DNA from: Lysobacteraceae bacterium
GTDB lineage: Bacteria > Pseudomonadota > Gammaproteobacteria > Nitrococcales > AK92
DNA length: 64,000 nt
Direction: 5' to 3'
Assembly: GCA_012523465.1 (NCBI GenBank)
Contig: JAAYIK010000003.1
Location: forward strand, 1 to 64,000
Shown here piece after piece: positions 19,637-27,829 of this stretch. Both the position numbers and the translations under genes were made by a program. The notes under the pieces are model-generated. The model did no database searches and was not told the origin of the DNA. It saw only the letters and a program-made list of their open reading frames with translations. Every line of letters begins with the position of its first letter. The stretch's first letter is position 1.

Positions 19637-19847
19637 TTCGCCTGAGCCGCACCCGATCAGGCCTGCCCGCACCTGACGAAATTTTCGCCGCTTCGGCTCG
19701 GGCGACTCGCTCGGGCCCGTTTGATCGCCCGAACGCTGTCCGCCAGCAGCTGCACAGCGTTTCGTATGCGGCAGTATCTTCTGCGGGAAGCTCGCGGTCG
19801 GCTTTCTGACGAGACCGTTGGGAGGACTTGGCTGCGGCTGCAGCGAC

Positions 19848-19883
19848 GACTCCGGCCCTGCCGAAGCGGGAGGGCCGAAAGTC
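19848..19883 (-). terminator. Candidate terminator hairpin of the CoA ligase transcript
   Basis: Arms 19848-19859 and 19871-19883 pair over about 12 bp with one bulge, starting 7 nt beyond the ligase stop on the minus strand. No T-run follows. Confidence 0.38.
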
Positions 19884-19889
19884 TTGTTC

Positions 19890-21506
19890 TCACGCGCTCT
19901 GGCGTTGCTTTTCCATCCGCTCGATGTAGGCCTGGCGCAGCTCGCGCTTGAGCACCTTGCCGATGGTCGAGCGCGGCAGGTCATCGCGGAACTCGATGCC
20001 GGACAGGCGCTGGGCCTTGCCGAGCCGGCTGTTGGCCCACTCGAGCAACTCGACCTCGGTGACCTTGGCGCCAGGGCGCGGCACGACGAGACCCAGGGGC
20101 GTCTCGCCCCACTGCTCGCTGGGGATGCCGATGACGGCGGCATCGGCCACCTCTGGATGCTGGAGCAGCACCTGCTCCAGGTCGCTGGCGTAGATGTTGA
20201 AGCCGCCGGAGATGATCATGTCCTTGCGGCGATCGAGCACGTAGAGGAAGCCGTCCTCGTCCAAGCGCCCCATGTCGCCAGTGCGGAAAAACCACTCGCC
20301 TTCCGGGCTCTTCCAAAGCATTTCCCGGGTCAGGTCGTCGCGGTTGAGATAGCCGCGCATCATGGTGCCGGCACGCCCGACGATCTCGCCGATCTCGCCC
20401 ACCGGCAGCTCGCGGCCCTCCTCGTCGATGATCCGCACCTCCACGCCTTCGGCTGGCTTGCCCACCGAATCCAGCTTGTCCGGATAGCTGGCCGCATCCA
20501 GGGAGGTGCTGATACCGCCTTCGGTCAGGCCGTAGATCTCGTACAACTTGCCCGGCCAGCGGTCCAACGCCTCGCGGATCACCGCGGCACGCAGCGGCGC
20601 CGAGGTCGACAGCTTGACCTTGAAGCTGGAGAGGTCGAACTGGTCGAAATCGGGCACGGCCAGGATGCGCTGGTACTGCACCGGCACCAGCATGGCGTGG
20701 GTGACCTTGTGCCGCTGCGCGAGCTCGAGGAAATGACGGGCATCAAACTTGCGCATCAGCACCAGCGTGCCGCCAAAAACCAGGGTGGGCAGCACGCTGA
20801 CCAGGGTGGTGTTGGAGTACAGCGGGGTAGACACCAGGGTGATGGCGTCGCCGTTCAGTCCGTAGGCGGCGCAGAGCCGGTTGATCTGGCGACTGCGCAT
20901 GCGATGGTCGTGCACGATGCCCTTGGGCGTGCCTGTGGTGCCGGAGCTGTAGATGACGTTGAAGGGATGGTCGGGCGTGATCTCCACCTCCGGCGCGCTG
21001 GTGGGGGCCCCGGCCAGCCACTCCGCGAAACCTTGCCAGCCTTCGTCGCTGAAATCCAGCCCGATCATACGCTCGGACGCGACGTTCTTGAGCTTGCCGC
21101 GCAGCGGCTCGGCCAGCTCGCGGTTACGCGCGGAGACGAACAGCCAGCGCGAGCCGCAGTCATCGATCATCAGCTGCAGGGTTTCCCCCGTCGCCATGCC
21201 GGACAGCGGCACCATGCAGGCGCCGGCGGACAGCACGCCGAGGAAGAGCGCGACGTACTCGGCCGTGTTCTCCGACAGCCCGGCCACCATATCGCCCGGC
21301 CTGACGCCGGCGGCGATGAGCGCGTTGGCAATCTGGTTCACTTGCCGCCCCAGCTCGCCCCAGCGAACACAGCGCTCGCCGTCGTAGATGGCCGGCTTGT
21401 CGGGCTGGGTAGCGGCCGTCTGCCGGATCATTTGCGGCACCGGCAGAAAGGTTTCGCCTTCTATCACCGGCTTGGCATACACCGGCATGGACAAGACAGA
21501 TGTCAT
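19890..21506 (-). CDS. AMP-forming fatty-acid/acyl-CoA synthetase
   Basis: 538 residues from the ATG at 21506, preceded by AGGAGAGGAAG; the longer open frame upstream is not used. ANL-superfamily motifs are intact: the P-loop YSSGTTGTPKG near residue 186, YGLTEGG, the hinge region RTGDMGRLDEDGF, GGFNIYASDLE, and the C-terminal catalytic Lys in STIGKVLKRELR. It activates a carboxylic acid to its CoA thioester via acyl-AMP. The size fits medium-chain, cyclohexane-carboxylate or methylmercaptopropionate (DmdB-like) ligases; the substrate cannot be read. Neighbouring dehydrogenase and hydratase genes suggest a shared acyl-CoA degradation route. Confidence 0.88.
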   Translation of the reverse strand: MTSVLSMPVYAKPVIEGETFLPVPQMIRQTAATQPDKPAIYDGERCVRWGELGRQVNQIANALIAAGVRPGDMVAGLSENTAEYVALFLGVLSAGACMVPLSGMATGETLQLMIDDCGSRWLFVSARNRELAEPLRGKLKNVASERMIGLDFSDEGWQGFAEWLAGAPTSAPEVEITPDHPFNVIYSSGTTGTPKGIVHDHRMRSRQINRLCAAYGLNGDAITLVSTPLYSNTTLVSVLPTLVFGGTLVLMRKFDARHFLELAQRHKVTHAMLVPVQYQRILAVPDFDQFDLSSFKVKLSTSAPLRAAVIREALDRWPGKLYEIYGLTEGGISTSLDAASYPDKLDSVGKPAEGVEVRIIDEEGRELPVGEIGEIVGRAGTMMRGYLNRDDLTREMLWKSPEGEWFFRTGDMGRLDEDGFLYVLDRRKDMIISGGFNIYASDLEQVLLQHPEVADAAVIGIPSEQWGETPLGLVVPRPGAKVTEVELLEWANSRLGKAQRLSGIEFRDDLPRSTIGKVLKRELRQAYIERMEKQRQSA

Positions 21507-21618
21507 TCTTCCTCTCCTCAGATTCAGCGAAAGGGGGGGATATAGTCGAGTCGGCGAATAACTATATTCGGTTTGCCGGCAGCATACAGCCGATCCACGT
21601 CTCGAAAAAACGCCCCGC

Positions 21619-21644
21619 AAACAAAAACGGCGCCCGAAGCGCCG
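21619..21644 (-). terminator. Intrinsic terminator after the first binding-protein gene
   Basis: On the minus strand a CGGCGC/GCGCCG stem with a 5-nt loop is followed by TTTTTGTTT, 19 nt past the stop of the binding-protein gene at 21664. Confidence 0.85.
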
Positions 21645-21663
21645 CGCACTGTGCCGTGCCGGT

Positions 21664-22872
21664 TCAGTCTGCCAGATAAGGACAGCCGCCGTCAGCCAGC
21701 GGCCGAAAGGCCTCCTCACCGGGGATGACCCGCACCACCTTGTAGTAGTCGCCCAGCTCGCCGACCTCGGTCGGCCTTTTCACTTCCAGCAGATACATAT
21801 CGTGGACCATGCGCCCGTCCTCGCGCAGCCGGCCGTTGCGGGCGAAGAAGTCGTTGATCGGCAGCTCCCGCATCTTGGCGATCACCGTCCGCGGATCGTC
21901 CGAGCCGGTCGCCTCCACCGCCTTAAAGTAGTGCATCAGCGCCGAGTAGACGCCGGCATGGTACATGGCCGGGTTGTAGCCGGCGCGGGCGCGGAAGCGC
22001 TCGCTCCAGGCCCGGGTCTGCTCATCAAAGTTCCAGTAGAAGGCCACCGTGGTCCTGAGGCCCTGGATCGCGTACTGCCCCAGCTCGCCCAGCGCCGACT
22101 CCATCAGCTGCAGCGGAACCAACATCTGGCGGCCATCCTGTCTCATGCCCAGCTCGTAGGCCTGGAGCAGAGCCAGATTGGTGTCGCGACCGGAACTAGC
22201 AAAGGCGATTGCCTTGGCACCGGACTGCGCCGCCTCGGCCAGCTGACGGCTGAAGTCGGCCGCTCGCAGCGGATGTGGGGAGCTGCCCAGCACGCGGCCG
22301 CCATGACGCTCGATCACGGCGGTAGCGTCAGCTTGCAGCGTGTGGCCGTAGGTGTAGTCGACGGTGATGAAATACCAGCTGTCCGCCCCCTCCGCGAGAG
22401 CCGCCGCCACGGTGCCGCCGGCCAGGGCATAGGTATCGTAGACCCAGTGAATTCCCAGCGGAGAGCACTCCGCACCGGTCAGGATGGAGCTGGCGGTGCC
22501 GGTGTGGATGGCCAGGATGTCGTTCTCCCGGGCATAGCGCTGCATGGCGATGGAGATGTCCGTGCCCGCCATGTCGAGGAACACATCGACGCGGTGGTTC
22601 TCGTGCAGATCACGGGCATGCCGCATGGCCCGCTCGGTATCCACGGCATGATCCCGCACCAGGAGGCGGATTTTCTTGCCGCGCACCGTGCCGCCGAAGT
22701 CCTCGATCGCCATCTCGGCGGCGATCTCGGACCCCCAGCCGATTTCCCGATAAACGCTGGAAAAGTCGCTGACCAAGCCGATCCGGATCTCGTTGTCGGA
22801 AATGGTGGCCTGCGCACTGCCAAGCCCTGCCCCCAGCAGCAAGCCCATGAGCCAGTTGCCCGCTTTCCTCAC
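21664..22872 (-). CDS. ABC transporter substrate-binding protein, branched-chain amino acid type (paralogue 1)
   Basis: 402 residues from GTG at 22872, preceded by AGGAGAAGG. The start gives a normal signal peptide (about 1-22, ending GSAQA) and the same length as the tandem paralogue at 23037. The mature part is a type I periplasmic binding fold (Peripla_BP_6/LivJ-like) beginning with DNEIRIGLVSDFSS. Single cysteines in AECSP and GGCPYL may form a disulfide. The ligand is unknown. No permease or ATPase gene is adjacent, so it either serves a distant transporter or works as a sensor. An FNR/ANR-like box with a suitably placed -10 lies upstream. Confidence 0.88.
   Translation of the reverse strand: MRKAGNWLMGLLLGAGLGSAQATISDNEIRIGLVSDFSSVYREIGWGSEIAAEMAIEDFGGTVRGKKIRLLVRDHAVDTERAMRHARDLHENHRVDVFLDMAGTDISIAMQRYARENDILAIHTGTASSILTGAECSPLGIHWVYDTYALAGGTVAAALAEGADSWYFITVDYTYGHTLQADATAVIERHGGRVLGSSPHPLRAADFSRQLAEAAQSGAKAIAFASSGRDTNLALLQAYELGMRQDGRQMLVPLQLMESALGELGQYAIQGLRTTVAFYWNFDEQTRAWSERFRARAGYNPAMYHAGVYSALMHYFKAVEATGSDDPRTVIAKMRELPINDFFARNGRLREDGRMVHDMYLLEVKRPTEVGELGDYYKVVRVIPGEEAFRPLADGGCPYLAD
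21794..21953. repeat. Near-identical 160-bp tract, copy 1
   Basis: Differs from 23170-23329 at only three positions by eye, while the flanking parts of the two paralogous genes are clearly more diverged. Same orientation; encodes the shared segment including KAVEATGSDDPRT and NDFFARNGRLRED. Confidence 0.85.
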
Positions 22873-22909
22873 GCCCTTCTCCTCCTGTCGGGGTGATCGT
22901 CCGCAGGGC

Positions 22910-22950
22910 AGTCTAGCAACCGGCTCCTGTCCCCCATTGACCTGCATCAA
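22910..22950 (-). promoter_or_regulatory. FNR/ANR-like box with -10 for paralogue 1
   Basis: TTGACCTGCATCAA (22937-22950) matches the FNR/ANR consensus TTGAT-N4-ATCAA at 9 of 10 defined bases. On the minus strand TAGACT (22915-22910) is a reasonable -10; a transcript start near 22902 places the box centre near -41.5, the class II activator position. The start codon is 30 nt beyond. Anaerobic activation is inferred. Confidence 0.6.
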
Positions 22951-23036
22951 TCGAAAGGCGCAACCGCACGCAGCAGGCCGGCCTGAGGCGGCGGCCGGCT
23001 GCACGATGACGCTGCGGCATCTGCCGCGCGGGCAGC

Positions 23037-24248
23037 TCAGCTGCCTTTCAGGTACGGGCAGTTGCCCTCTTCCAGCGGCCGGAAGGCCTGGTCGCCGGGG
23101 ATGACCTGAAGAATCTCGTAGTAGTCGCCGTAGCTTTGCGCTTCCGAAGGAGCCTTGACCCGCGCCAGGTACATATCGTGGACCATGCGCCCGTCCTCAC
23201 GCAGCCGGCCGTTGCGGGCAAAGAAGTCGTTGATCGGCAGCTCCCGCATCTTGGCGATCACCGTCCGCGGATCGTCCGAGCCGGTCGCCTCCACCGCCTT
23301 GAAGTAGTGCATCAGCGCCGAGTAGACGCTGGCAGTGAACATGGAGGAATTCTGGCCGGACCGGGCCCGGAAGCGCTCTCCCCAGCGTGTGGTCTGCTCG
23401 TCGTAGTACTGGTAGTAGGCGGTCGTCAGCAGCAGGTTCTGCGCCACGTACGGCCCCAGGTCGCGCACCGTGCCCTCGGTGACCAGCAGACCGACCAGCT
23501 TTTGATCGCCGCTGCGGCCGATGCCGAACTCGTAGGCCTGCTGGATGGCACGGATGGTGTCATGGCCGGCATTGGCCAGCGCGATCACCTTGGCGCCGGA
23601 CTGCACCGCCTCGGCCAGCTGGCTGGTGAAGTCGACCGCCTTGAGCGGATGGTAGGCGGTGCCGATCACCTTGCCGCCGTGCCGCTCTATCACCGCTGTG
23701 GCCTCGGCCTGCAGCACCTTGCCGAAGAGGTAGTCAGCGGTGATGAAGAACCAGGTGTCCGCGCCCTCCTTGATGATGGCAGCCGCCGTACCGCCGGCCA
23801 GGGCATAGGTGTCGTATGACCAATGGACGCCGGTCGGCGAGCACTCTTCGCTGGTCAGAATGGAGCTGCCGGTACCGGTGTGGATGGCCAGGATGTTGTT
23901 TTCTCTGGCGTAGCGCTGCAAGGGGATGGCAACGTTGGTGCCGACCATCTCGATGAACACGTCGACGTTCTTTTCCTGGTGCAGCTCCTTGGCGTGGGCC
24001 ATGGCCACTTCCGGATCCAGGCGGTGGTCGCGCACGTAAAGCCGGATCGGCTTGCCGTTGATCTTGCCGCCGAAGTCCTCGATCGCCATCTCGGCGGCGA
24101 CTTCGGCGCCCAGGCCGACGTCGCGATAAACGCTGGTCATGTCGGTGATCAGGCCGATGCGGATCTCGCCGTCCGAGATCGCCGCCTGGACGACGGCCAG
24201 CGGCAAGGCCAGTCCCAGGCCGCACAACCATTTGCTCAAGCCCTTCAT
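23037..24248 (-). CDS. ABC transporter substrate-binding protein, branched-chain amino acid type (paralogue 2)
   Basis: 403 residues with a signal peptide (about 1-22, ending VVQA) and a mature start SDGEIRIGLITDMTS. It is clearly paralogous to the protein at 21664 over its whole length (shared RYAREN, HTGT, NDFFARNGRLRED, final CPYL). It has the same two cysteines (SEECSP and GNCPYL). Genes of this group often bind short amides, branched-chain or aromatic compounds; the actual ligand is not readable. No transporter membrane genes are near. It seems to have its own 5' region (24249-24519). Confidence 0.88.
   Translation of the reverse strand: MKGLSKWLCGLGLALPLAVVQAAISDGEIRIGLITDMTSVYRDVGLGAEVAAEMAIEDFGGKINGKPIRLYVRDHRLDPEVAMAHAKELHQEKNVDVFIEMVGTNVAIPLQRYARENNILAIHTGTGSSILTSEECSPTGVHWSYDTYALAGGTAAAIIKEGADTWFFITADYLFGKVLQAEATAVIERHGGKVIGTAYHPLKAVDFTSQLAEAVQSGAKVIALANAGHDTIRAIQQAYEFGIGRSGDQKLVGLLVTEGTVRDLGPYVAQNLLLTTAYYQYYDEQTTRWGERFRARSGQNSSMFTASVYSALMHYFKAVEATGSDDPRTVIAKMRELPINDFFARNGRLREDGRMVHDMYLARVKAPSEAQSYGDYYEILQVIPGDQAFRPLEEGNCPYLKGS
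23170..23329. repeat. Near-identical 160-bp tract, copy 2
   Basis: Partner of 21794-21953; three mismatches in 160 bp, with both edges sharp. Suggests recent gene conversion between the tandem binding-protein genes. Confidence 0.85.
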
Positions 24249-24475
24249 GCATCTACCCCCCTTGTTGTTTTGCAGTCCGGTCGATGCAGCAAACCGAACC
24301 CGTTGGCTTTGTTATATCCTCTCCCTCCGCGCCCGCTGCCAACAATCGCGCGCCGGCAGCGCCCATCCCCCCGCACGACCAGGGACTCCTGGCTCCATCT
24401 TGGCGCACTCTGCGGCGATGGGTAAAGATGCCTGCCTCCCGCCACCCGCCGGGCCCAGGCAGGGCGGCGGTGCAA

Positions 24476-24513
24476 CGACCGCCGCCGCGAGCGCGTCCCT
24501 GCGGCGGCGGTCG
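24476..24513 (-). terminator. GC-rich hairpin after the acyl-CoA dehydrogenase gene
   Basis: Perfect 13-bp arms (24476-24488 with 24501-24513) around a 12-nt loop, 6 nt past the dehydrogenase stop on the minus strand. Only a short TT follows, so termination strength is uncertain. Confidence 0.5.
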
Positions 24514-24519
24514 CGGCGG

Positions 24520-26289
24520 TCAAAACTGCTCGACATCCAGCTCCAGCACCGCATCGGCGCCGGCCAGCACGGCAGCGGCATGCGCCTGCGCACGCGGCAG
24601 CAACTGCTGCATGTAGAAGCGGGCCAGCGCGATCTTGTTGTGATAGAACACGTCGTCGCTACCGCTCTCCAACGCCGTGTCAGCAATGGTCGCCGCCCGC
24701 GCCATGAGCGCGCCGCCGATGATGTAGCCGGTGAGCATCAAGTAGTGATGGCTATTGGCTTGGGCCGCCGCCGGATCGGCCGCGCCGTGCTCAAGCAGCC
24801 AATCGGTGGCCTGGCGCAGCTGGGCTATGGCTTCCCGCAGCGGCGCCTGCAGCGCATTCGAGGCGTTGCCGGCGATGCCGTCCAGCTCGGCCAGCAGGCC
24901 TTGCATGGCCTCGCCGCGGTCGCGCAGCACCTTGCGACCGACCAGGTCGTTGGCCTGGATTCCATTGGTACCTTCGTAGATGGGCGCGATGCGGGCATCG
25001 CGCAGATGCTGCGCGGCGCCGGTTTCCTCGATGAAGCCCATGCCGCCATGGACCTGCACGCCGATCGAGGCCATCTCCACCCCCAGCTCGGTGCACCAGC
25101 CCTTGACCACCGGAATCAGCAGGTCGGCCCGGGCCTGGTGCGCTCGCCGCACGTCGACATCCGGATGCCGGTGAGCGAAGTCGAAGTGCGCGGCGGCCTG
25201 ATAGGCCAGTCCTCGCATCGCCTCGATGGCGGCGCGCATGGTAAGCAGCATGCGGCGCACGTCGGGGTGATGGATGATGGGCCCCCGCCCGCCGCCCGGA
25301 TAGCCGGCCGGGCGCCCCTGGACCCGCTCGCGGGCGTAGGCGCGGGCCTGCTGGTAGGCACGCTCGGCAATGGCCAGCCCCTGGATGCCGACTTTGTGGC
25401 GGGCTTCGTTCATCATGGTGAACATGTACTCCAGGCCGCGGCCTTCCTCGCCCACCAGATAGCCGATCGCGCCGCCGGCATCGCCGAAAGCCATGGTACA
25501 GGTGGGGCTACCGTGGATGCCCAGCTTGTGCTCAATGGACACGCACCGCAGGTCGTTGCGCTGACCCGGGTTGCCGTTCTCATCCAGCAGGAACTTGGGC
25601 ACGATAAATAGCGAGATGCCCTTCACGCCTTCCGGCGCATCGGGGGTACGCGCCAGCACCAGATGGATGATGTTCTCCGCCATCCGATGCTCGCCCCAGG
25701 TGATGAAAATCTTCTGCCCGCTGATGCGGTAATGGTCGCCCTCGGGCACCGCCCGGGTGCGCACCACCGACAGGTCGGAGCCGGCCTGCGGCTCGGTGAG
25801 GTTCATGGTGCCAGTCCACTCGCCGGAAACCAGCTTGGGCAGGTACAGCGCCTTCTGCTCCTCGCTGCCATGCAGGGTGAGCGCCTGCACCGCACCAGCG
25901 GTCAGCAGCGGGCACAGGGCCCAGGCCATGTTGGCCGACTGCCACATCTCCTGGGTCGCCGCCGCCAGCAGCTGCGGCAGGCCCATGCCGCCGAACGCCG
26001 GGTCCGAGGACACGCCATTCCAGCCGCCTTCCACAAACTTCCGGTAGGCGTCGATGAAGCCCTGTGGCACGCGGACCTCGCCATCTTCCCAGACCGCACC
26101 CTCGCGGTCGCCAATCACGTTCAGCGGGGCCAGCTCCTGGCCGCTGAAGCGCTGCGCCTCGGCGAGGATGGCATCAACCATGTCCTCGCTCACTTCCTCG
26201 AAGCCGGGCAGCGCCTTGAGCGCCGCAAAATCCATCAATTCGGTAATGACGAACCGCATGTCGCGGACAGGGGCGGAATAGCCGTTCAC
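24520..26289 (-). CDS. Acyl-CoA dehydrogenase with DmdC-type C-terminal domain
   Basis: 589 residues from a GTG preceded by AGGAGAG. Long-form acyl-CoA dehydrogenase: N-terminal helical domain, FAD/substrate middle domain with MNLTEPQAGSDLS and ISGQKIFITWGEH, then the catalytic Glu in PIYEGTNGIQ. A further C-terminal extension (about 460-589) ends with FYHNKIALARFYMQQLLP, as in 3-methylmercaptopropionyl-CoA dehydrogenase (DmdC) and related enzymes. The reaction is FAD-dependent alpha,beta-desaturation of an acyl-CoA. Substrates in this branch vary, so DmdC function is a hypothesis. The hydratase gene lies 95 nt upstream on the same strand. Confidence 0.9.
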   Translation of the reverse strand: MNGYSAPVRDMRFVITELMDFAALKALPGFEEVSEDMVDAILAEAQRFSGQELAPLNVIGDREGAVWEDGEVRVPQGFIDAYRKFVEGGWNGVSSDPAFGGMGLPQLLAAATQEMWQSANMAWALCPLLTAGAVQALTLHGSEEQKALYLPKLVSGEWTGTMNLTEPQAGSDLSVVRTRAVPEGDHYRISGQKIFITWGEHRMAENIIHLVLARTPDAPEGVKGISLFIVPKFLLDENGNPGQRNDLRCVSIEHKLGIHGSPTCTMAFGDAGGAIGYLVGEEGRGLEYMFTMMNEARHKVGIQGLAIAERAYQQARAYARERVQGRPAGYPGGGRGPIIHHPDVRRMLLTMRAAIEAMRGLAYQAAAHFDFAHRHPDVDVRRAHQARADLLIPVVKGWCTELGVEMASIGVQVHGGMGFIEETGAAQHLRDARIAPIYEGTNGIQANDLVGRKVLRDRGEAMQGLLAELDGIAGNASNALQAPLREAIAQLRQATDWLLEHGAADPAAAQANSHHYLMLTGYIIGGALMARAATIADTALESGSDDVFYHNKIALARFYMQQLLPRAQAHAAAVLAGADAVLELDVEQF

Positions 26290-26384
26290 AAAAGCTCTCC
26301 TCTGTCAGTCGGATCCAGCGCCTGGTCCTGACGCATAATTTGCAGTCATCCGGCAGGACTGCTCAACAGTTTCCTGAATTTCCT

Positions 26385-27182
26385 CTACGCGCTGCGCCAG
26401 GCCGGCCGGCGCTTTTCTAGAAAGGCGCTCAGTCCTTCGCGTCCCTCCTCGGAAGCGCGCGCTTCGGCGATTCGCCGGGCGGTCGCTTCGATGATGGTCC
26501 GATCAATGGGCCGCCCGGCGACGTCGCGCACCAGGCGCTTGGCCCTGACCATGGCGCCGGGTGCATTGCGCGCCATCTCCTGCAGCAGCGCCTCAATACG
26601 GGCATCGAGCTGCTCCGGCGGAACCACCTCGTGCACCAGCCCGATCCGCCGCGCCTCCTCGGCGTCGATGCGCTCGGCGCTCATGAAATAGCGCGTTGCC
26701 TGGCGCGGTCCGATCGCGGCGATGACAAAAGGGCTGATGGCGCCGGGGATGATGCCCAACCGCACTTCCGATAAGGTGAAGCTGGCGGCGGTACTGGCGA
26801 TGGCGATGTCGCAGCAGGCCACCACGCCCACACCGCCACCGTAGGCCGGCCCCTGCACGCGGGCGATGGTCGGCTTGTTGAGCTGGTAGATGGTCTCCAT
26901 CAAGCCACTGAGCGCCAGCGCGTCCTCGAAGTTCTCCTGCTCTGTGTAATTGGCGGAGCGACGCATCCAGTTGAGATCGCCGCCGGCGCAGAAGCTCTGA
27001 CCAACCGCCGCGATCACCACCACCCGGACCGTCGGATCGGCTTCCAGGCGCTTGAGCTCCTGGGTCAGCGCGGCGATCAGGCGATCGTCGAAGGCGTTGT
27101 GGACTTCGGGACGGTTCAGGGTAAGCGTTGCGACGCCGCGGGAATCGGTTTCGATCAGATAATGCTGTTCCGTTTTGCTCAT
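26385..27182 (-). CDS. Enoyl-CoA hydratase/isomerase family protein, LiuC-like
   Basis: 265 residues from the ATG at 27182. Crotonase fold with oxyanion-hole segments FCAGGDLNWMR and GPAYGGGVGVVACCD. The first catalytic Glu of rat crotonase is replaced by Gly, while the second is present in LSEVRLG. This pattern, and the ending EGREGLSAFLEKRRPAW, resemble methylglutaconyl-CoA hydratase LiuC and relatives rather than classical crotonase or DmdD. It probably acts with the adjacent acyl-CoA dehydrogenase. No liuA, liuB, liuD or liuE genes are present, so leucine degradation is not supported. Confidence 0.86.
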   Translation of the reverse strand: MSKTEQHYLIETDSRGVATLTLNRPEVHNAFDDRLIAALTQELKRLEADPTVRVVVIAAVGQSFCAGGDLNWMRRSANYTEQENFEDALALSGLMETIYQLNKPTIARVQGPAYGGGVGVVACCDIAIASTAASFTLSEVRLGIIPGAISPFVIAAIGPRQATRYFMSAERIDAEEARRIGLVHEVVPPEQLDARIEALLQEMARNAPGAMVRAKRLVRDVAGRPIDRTIIEATARRIAEARASEEGREGLSAFLEKRRPAWRSA

Positions 27183-27316
27183 GACCGTACGAAATTGCTC
27201 AAAAATTTCCCCGCCCACCTTAGACCGAATTCGTCGCAGCGGGAAGCCGTTTTCGCCGGGCGGGCCGGCCATGGCTTATCCTGAGCGGCAATGCGAGCAA
27301 CCGGAAGATCCGACCG

Positions 27317-27829
27317 ATGCAGAAAGTGATTTATTTCGCCCACGGCAAGGAAAGCGGTCCCTGGGGCCGCAAGATCCAGGCCCTGGCCGCCGTCGGCCGA
27401 GATTGCGGCTATGCCGTCGAGAGCCCGGACTACAGCTTCACCCACGATCCCGACCGGCGGGTTCGCCATCTGCTGGAGCTGGCGCCGGCAGCGGACTGCC
27501 TGGTGCTGGTTGGCTCCAGCATGGGCGGCTACGTCTCCGCCGTCGCCAGCCGGACCCTCAGGCCCAACGGCCTGTTTCTCCTGGCCCCGGCGGTCTACAT
27601 GCCCGGCTACGAGGCCGAACCGGACCCCCGCGCCGATCTCATCGAAATCGTCCATGGCTGGCACGATCCGGTCATCCCAGTCGACAACGCCATCCGCCTG
27701 GCCTGTCGCCACCACGCCCGGCTGCATCTTCTCGACAGCCAGCACACGCTAAACGACCAGATCCCCTATCTGGAATTCCTGTTCCGCCGTTTCCTGGCGG
27801 ATGTCGAGGCGGCGATGCAGCCGGCCTAG
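27317..27829 (+). CDS. YqiA/YcfP-type alpha/beta-hydrolase fold protein
   Basis: 170 residues, a compact esterase-like alpha/beta hydrolase. It has the N-terminal YFAHGKESGP (HG oxyanion motif), nucleophile elbow GSSMGG, acid in GWHDPVIP and a late His in DSQHTLND, so the triad is complete. Relatives are annotated YqiA/YcfP; physiological substrates are unknown. Its TAG overlaps the TAG of the convergent OmpA-family gene in a shared CTAG. Confidence 0.85.
   Translation: MQKVIYFAHGKESGPWGRKIQALAAVGRDCGYAVESPDYSFTHDPDRRVRHLLELAPAADCLVLVGSSMGGYVSAVASRTLRPNGLFLLAPAVYMPGYEAEPDPRADLIEIVHGWHDPVIPVDNAIRLACRHHARLHLLDSQHTLNDQIPYLEFLFRRFLADVEAAMQPA

Larger units (their letters stand above)
19271..19889. 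other. 619-bp intergenic region without a convincing gene
   Basis: Between the tRNA and the minus-strand CoA ligase. No open frame here has family features or a good ribosome site. It holds an inverted pair of DnaA-box sequences (19600-19636) and, at its right end, a hairpin that may terminate the ligase transcript. The rest shows nothing I can assign. Confidence 0.6.

Noticed and set aside
19818-21545. 575-codon open frame on the plus strand
   Set aside because: Antisense to the CoA ligase, which has intact catalytic motifs on the other strand.
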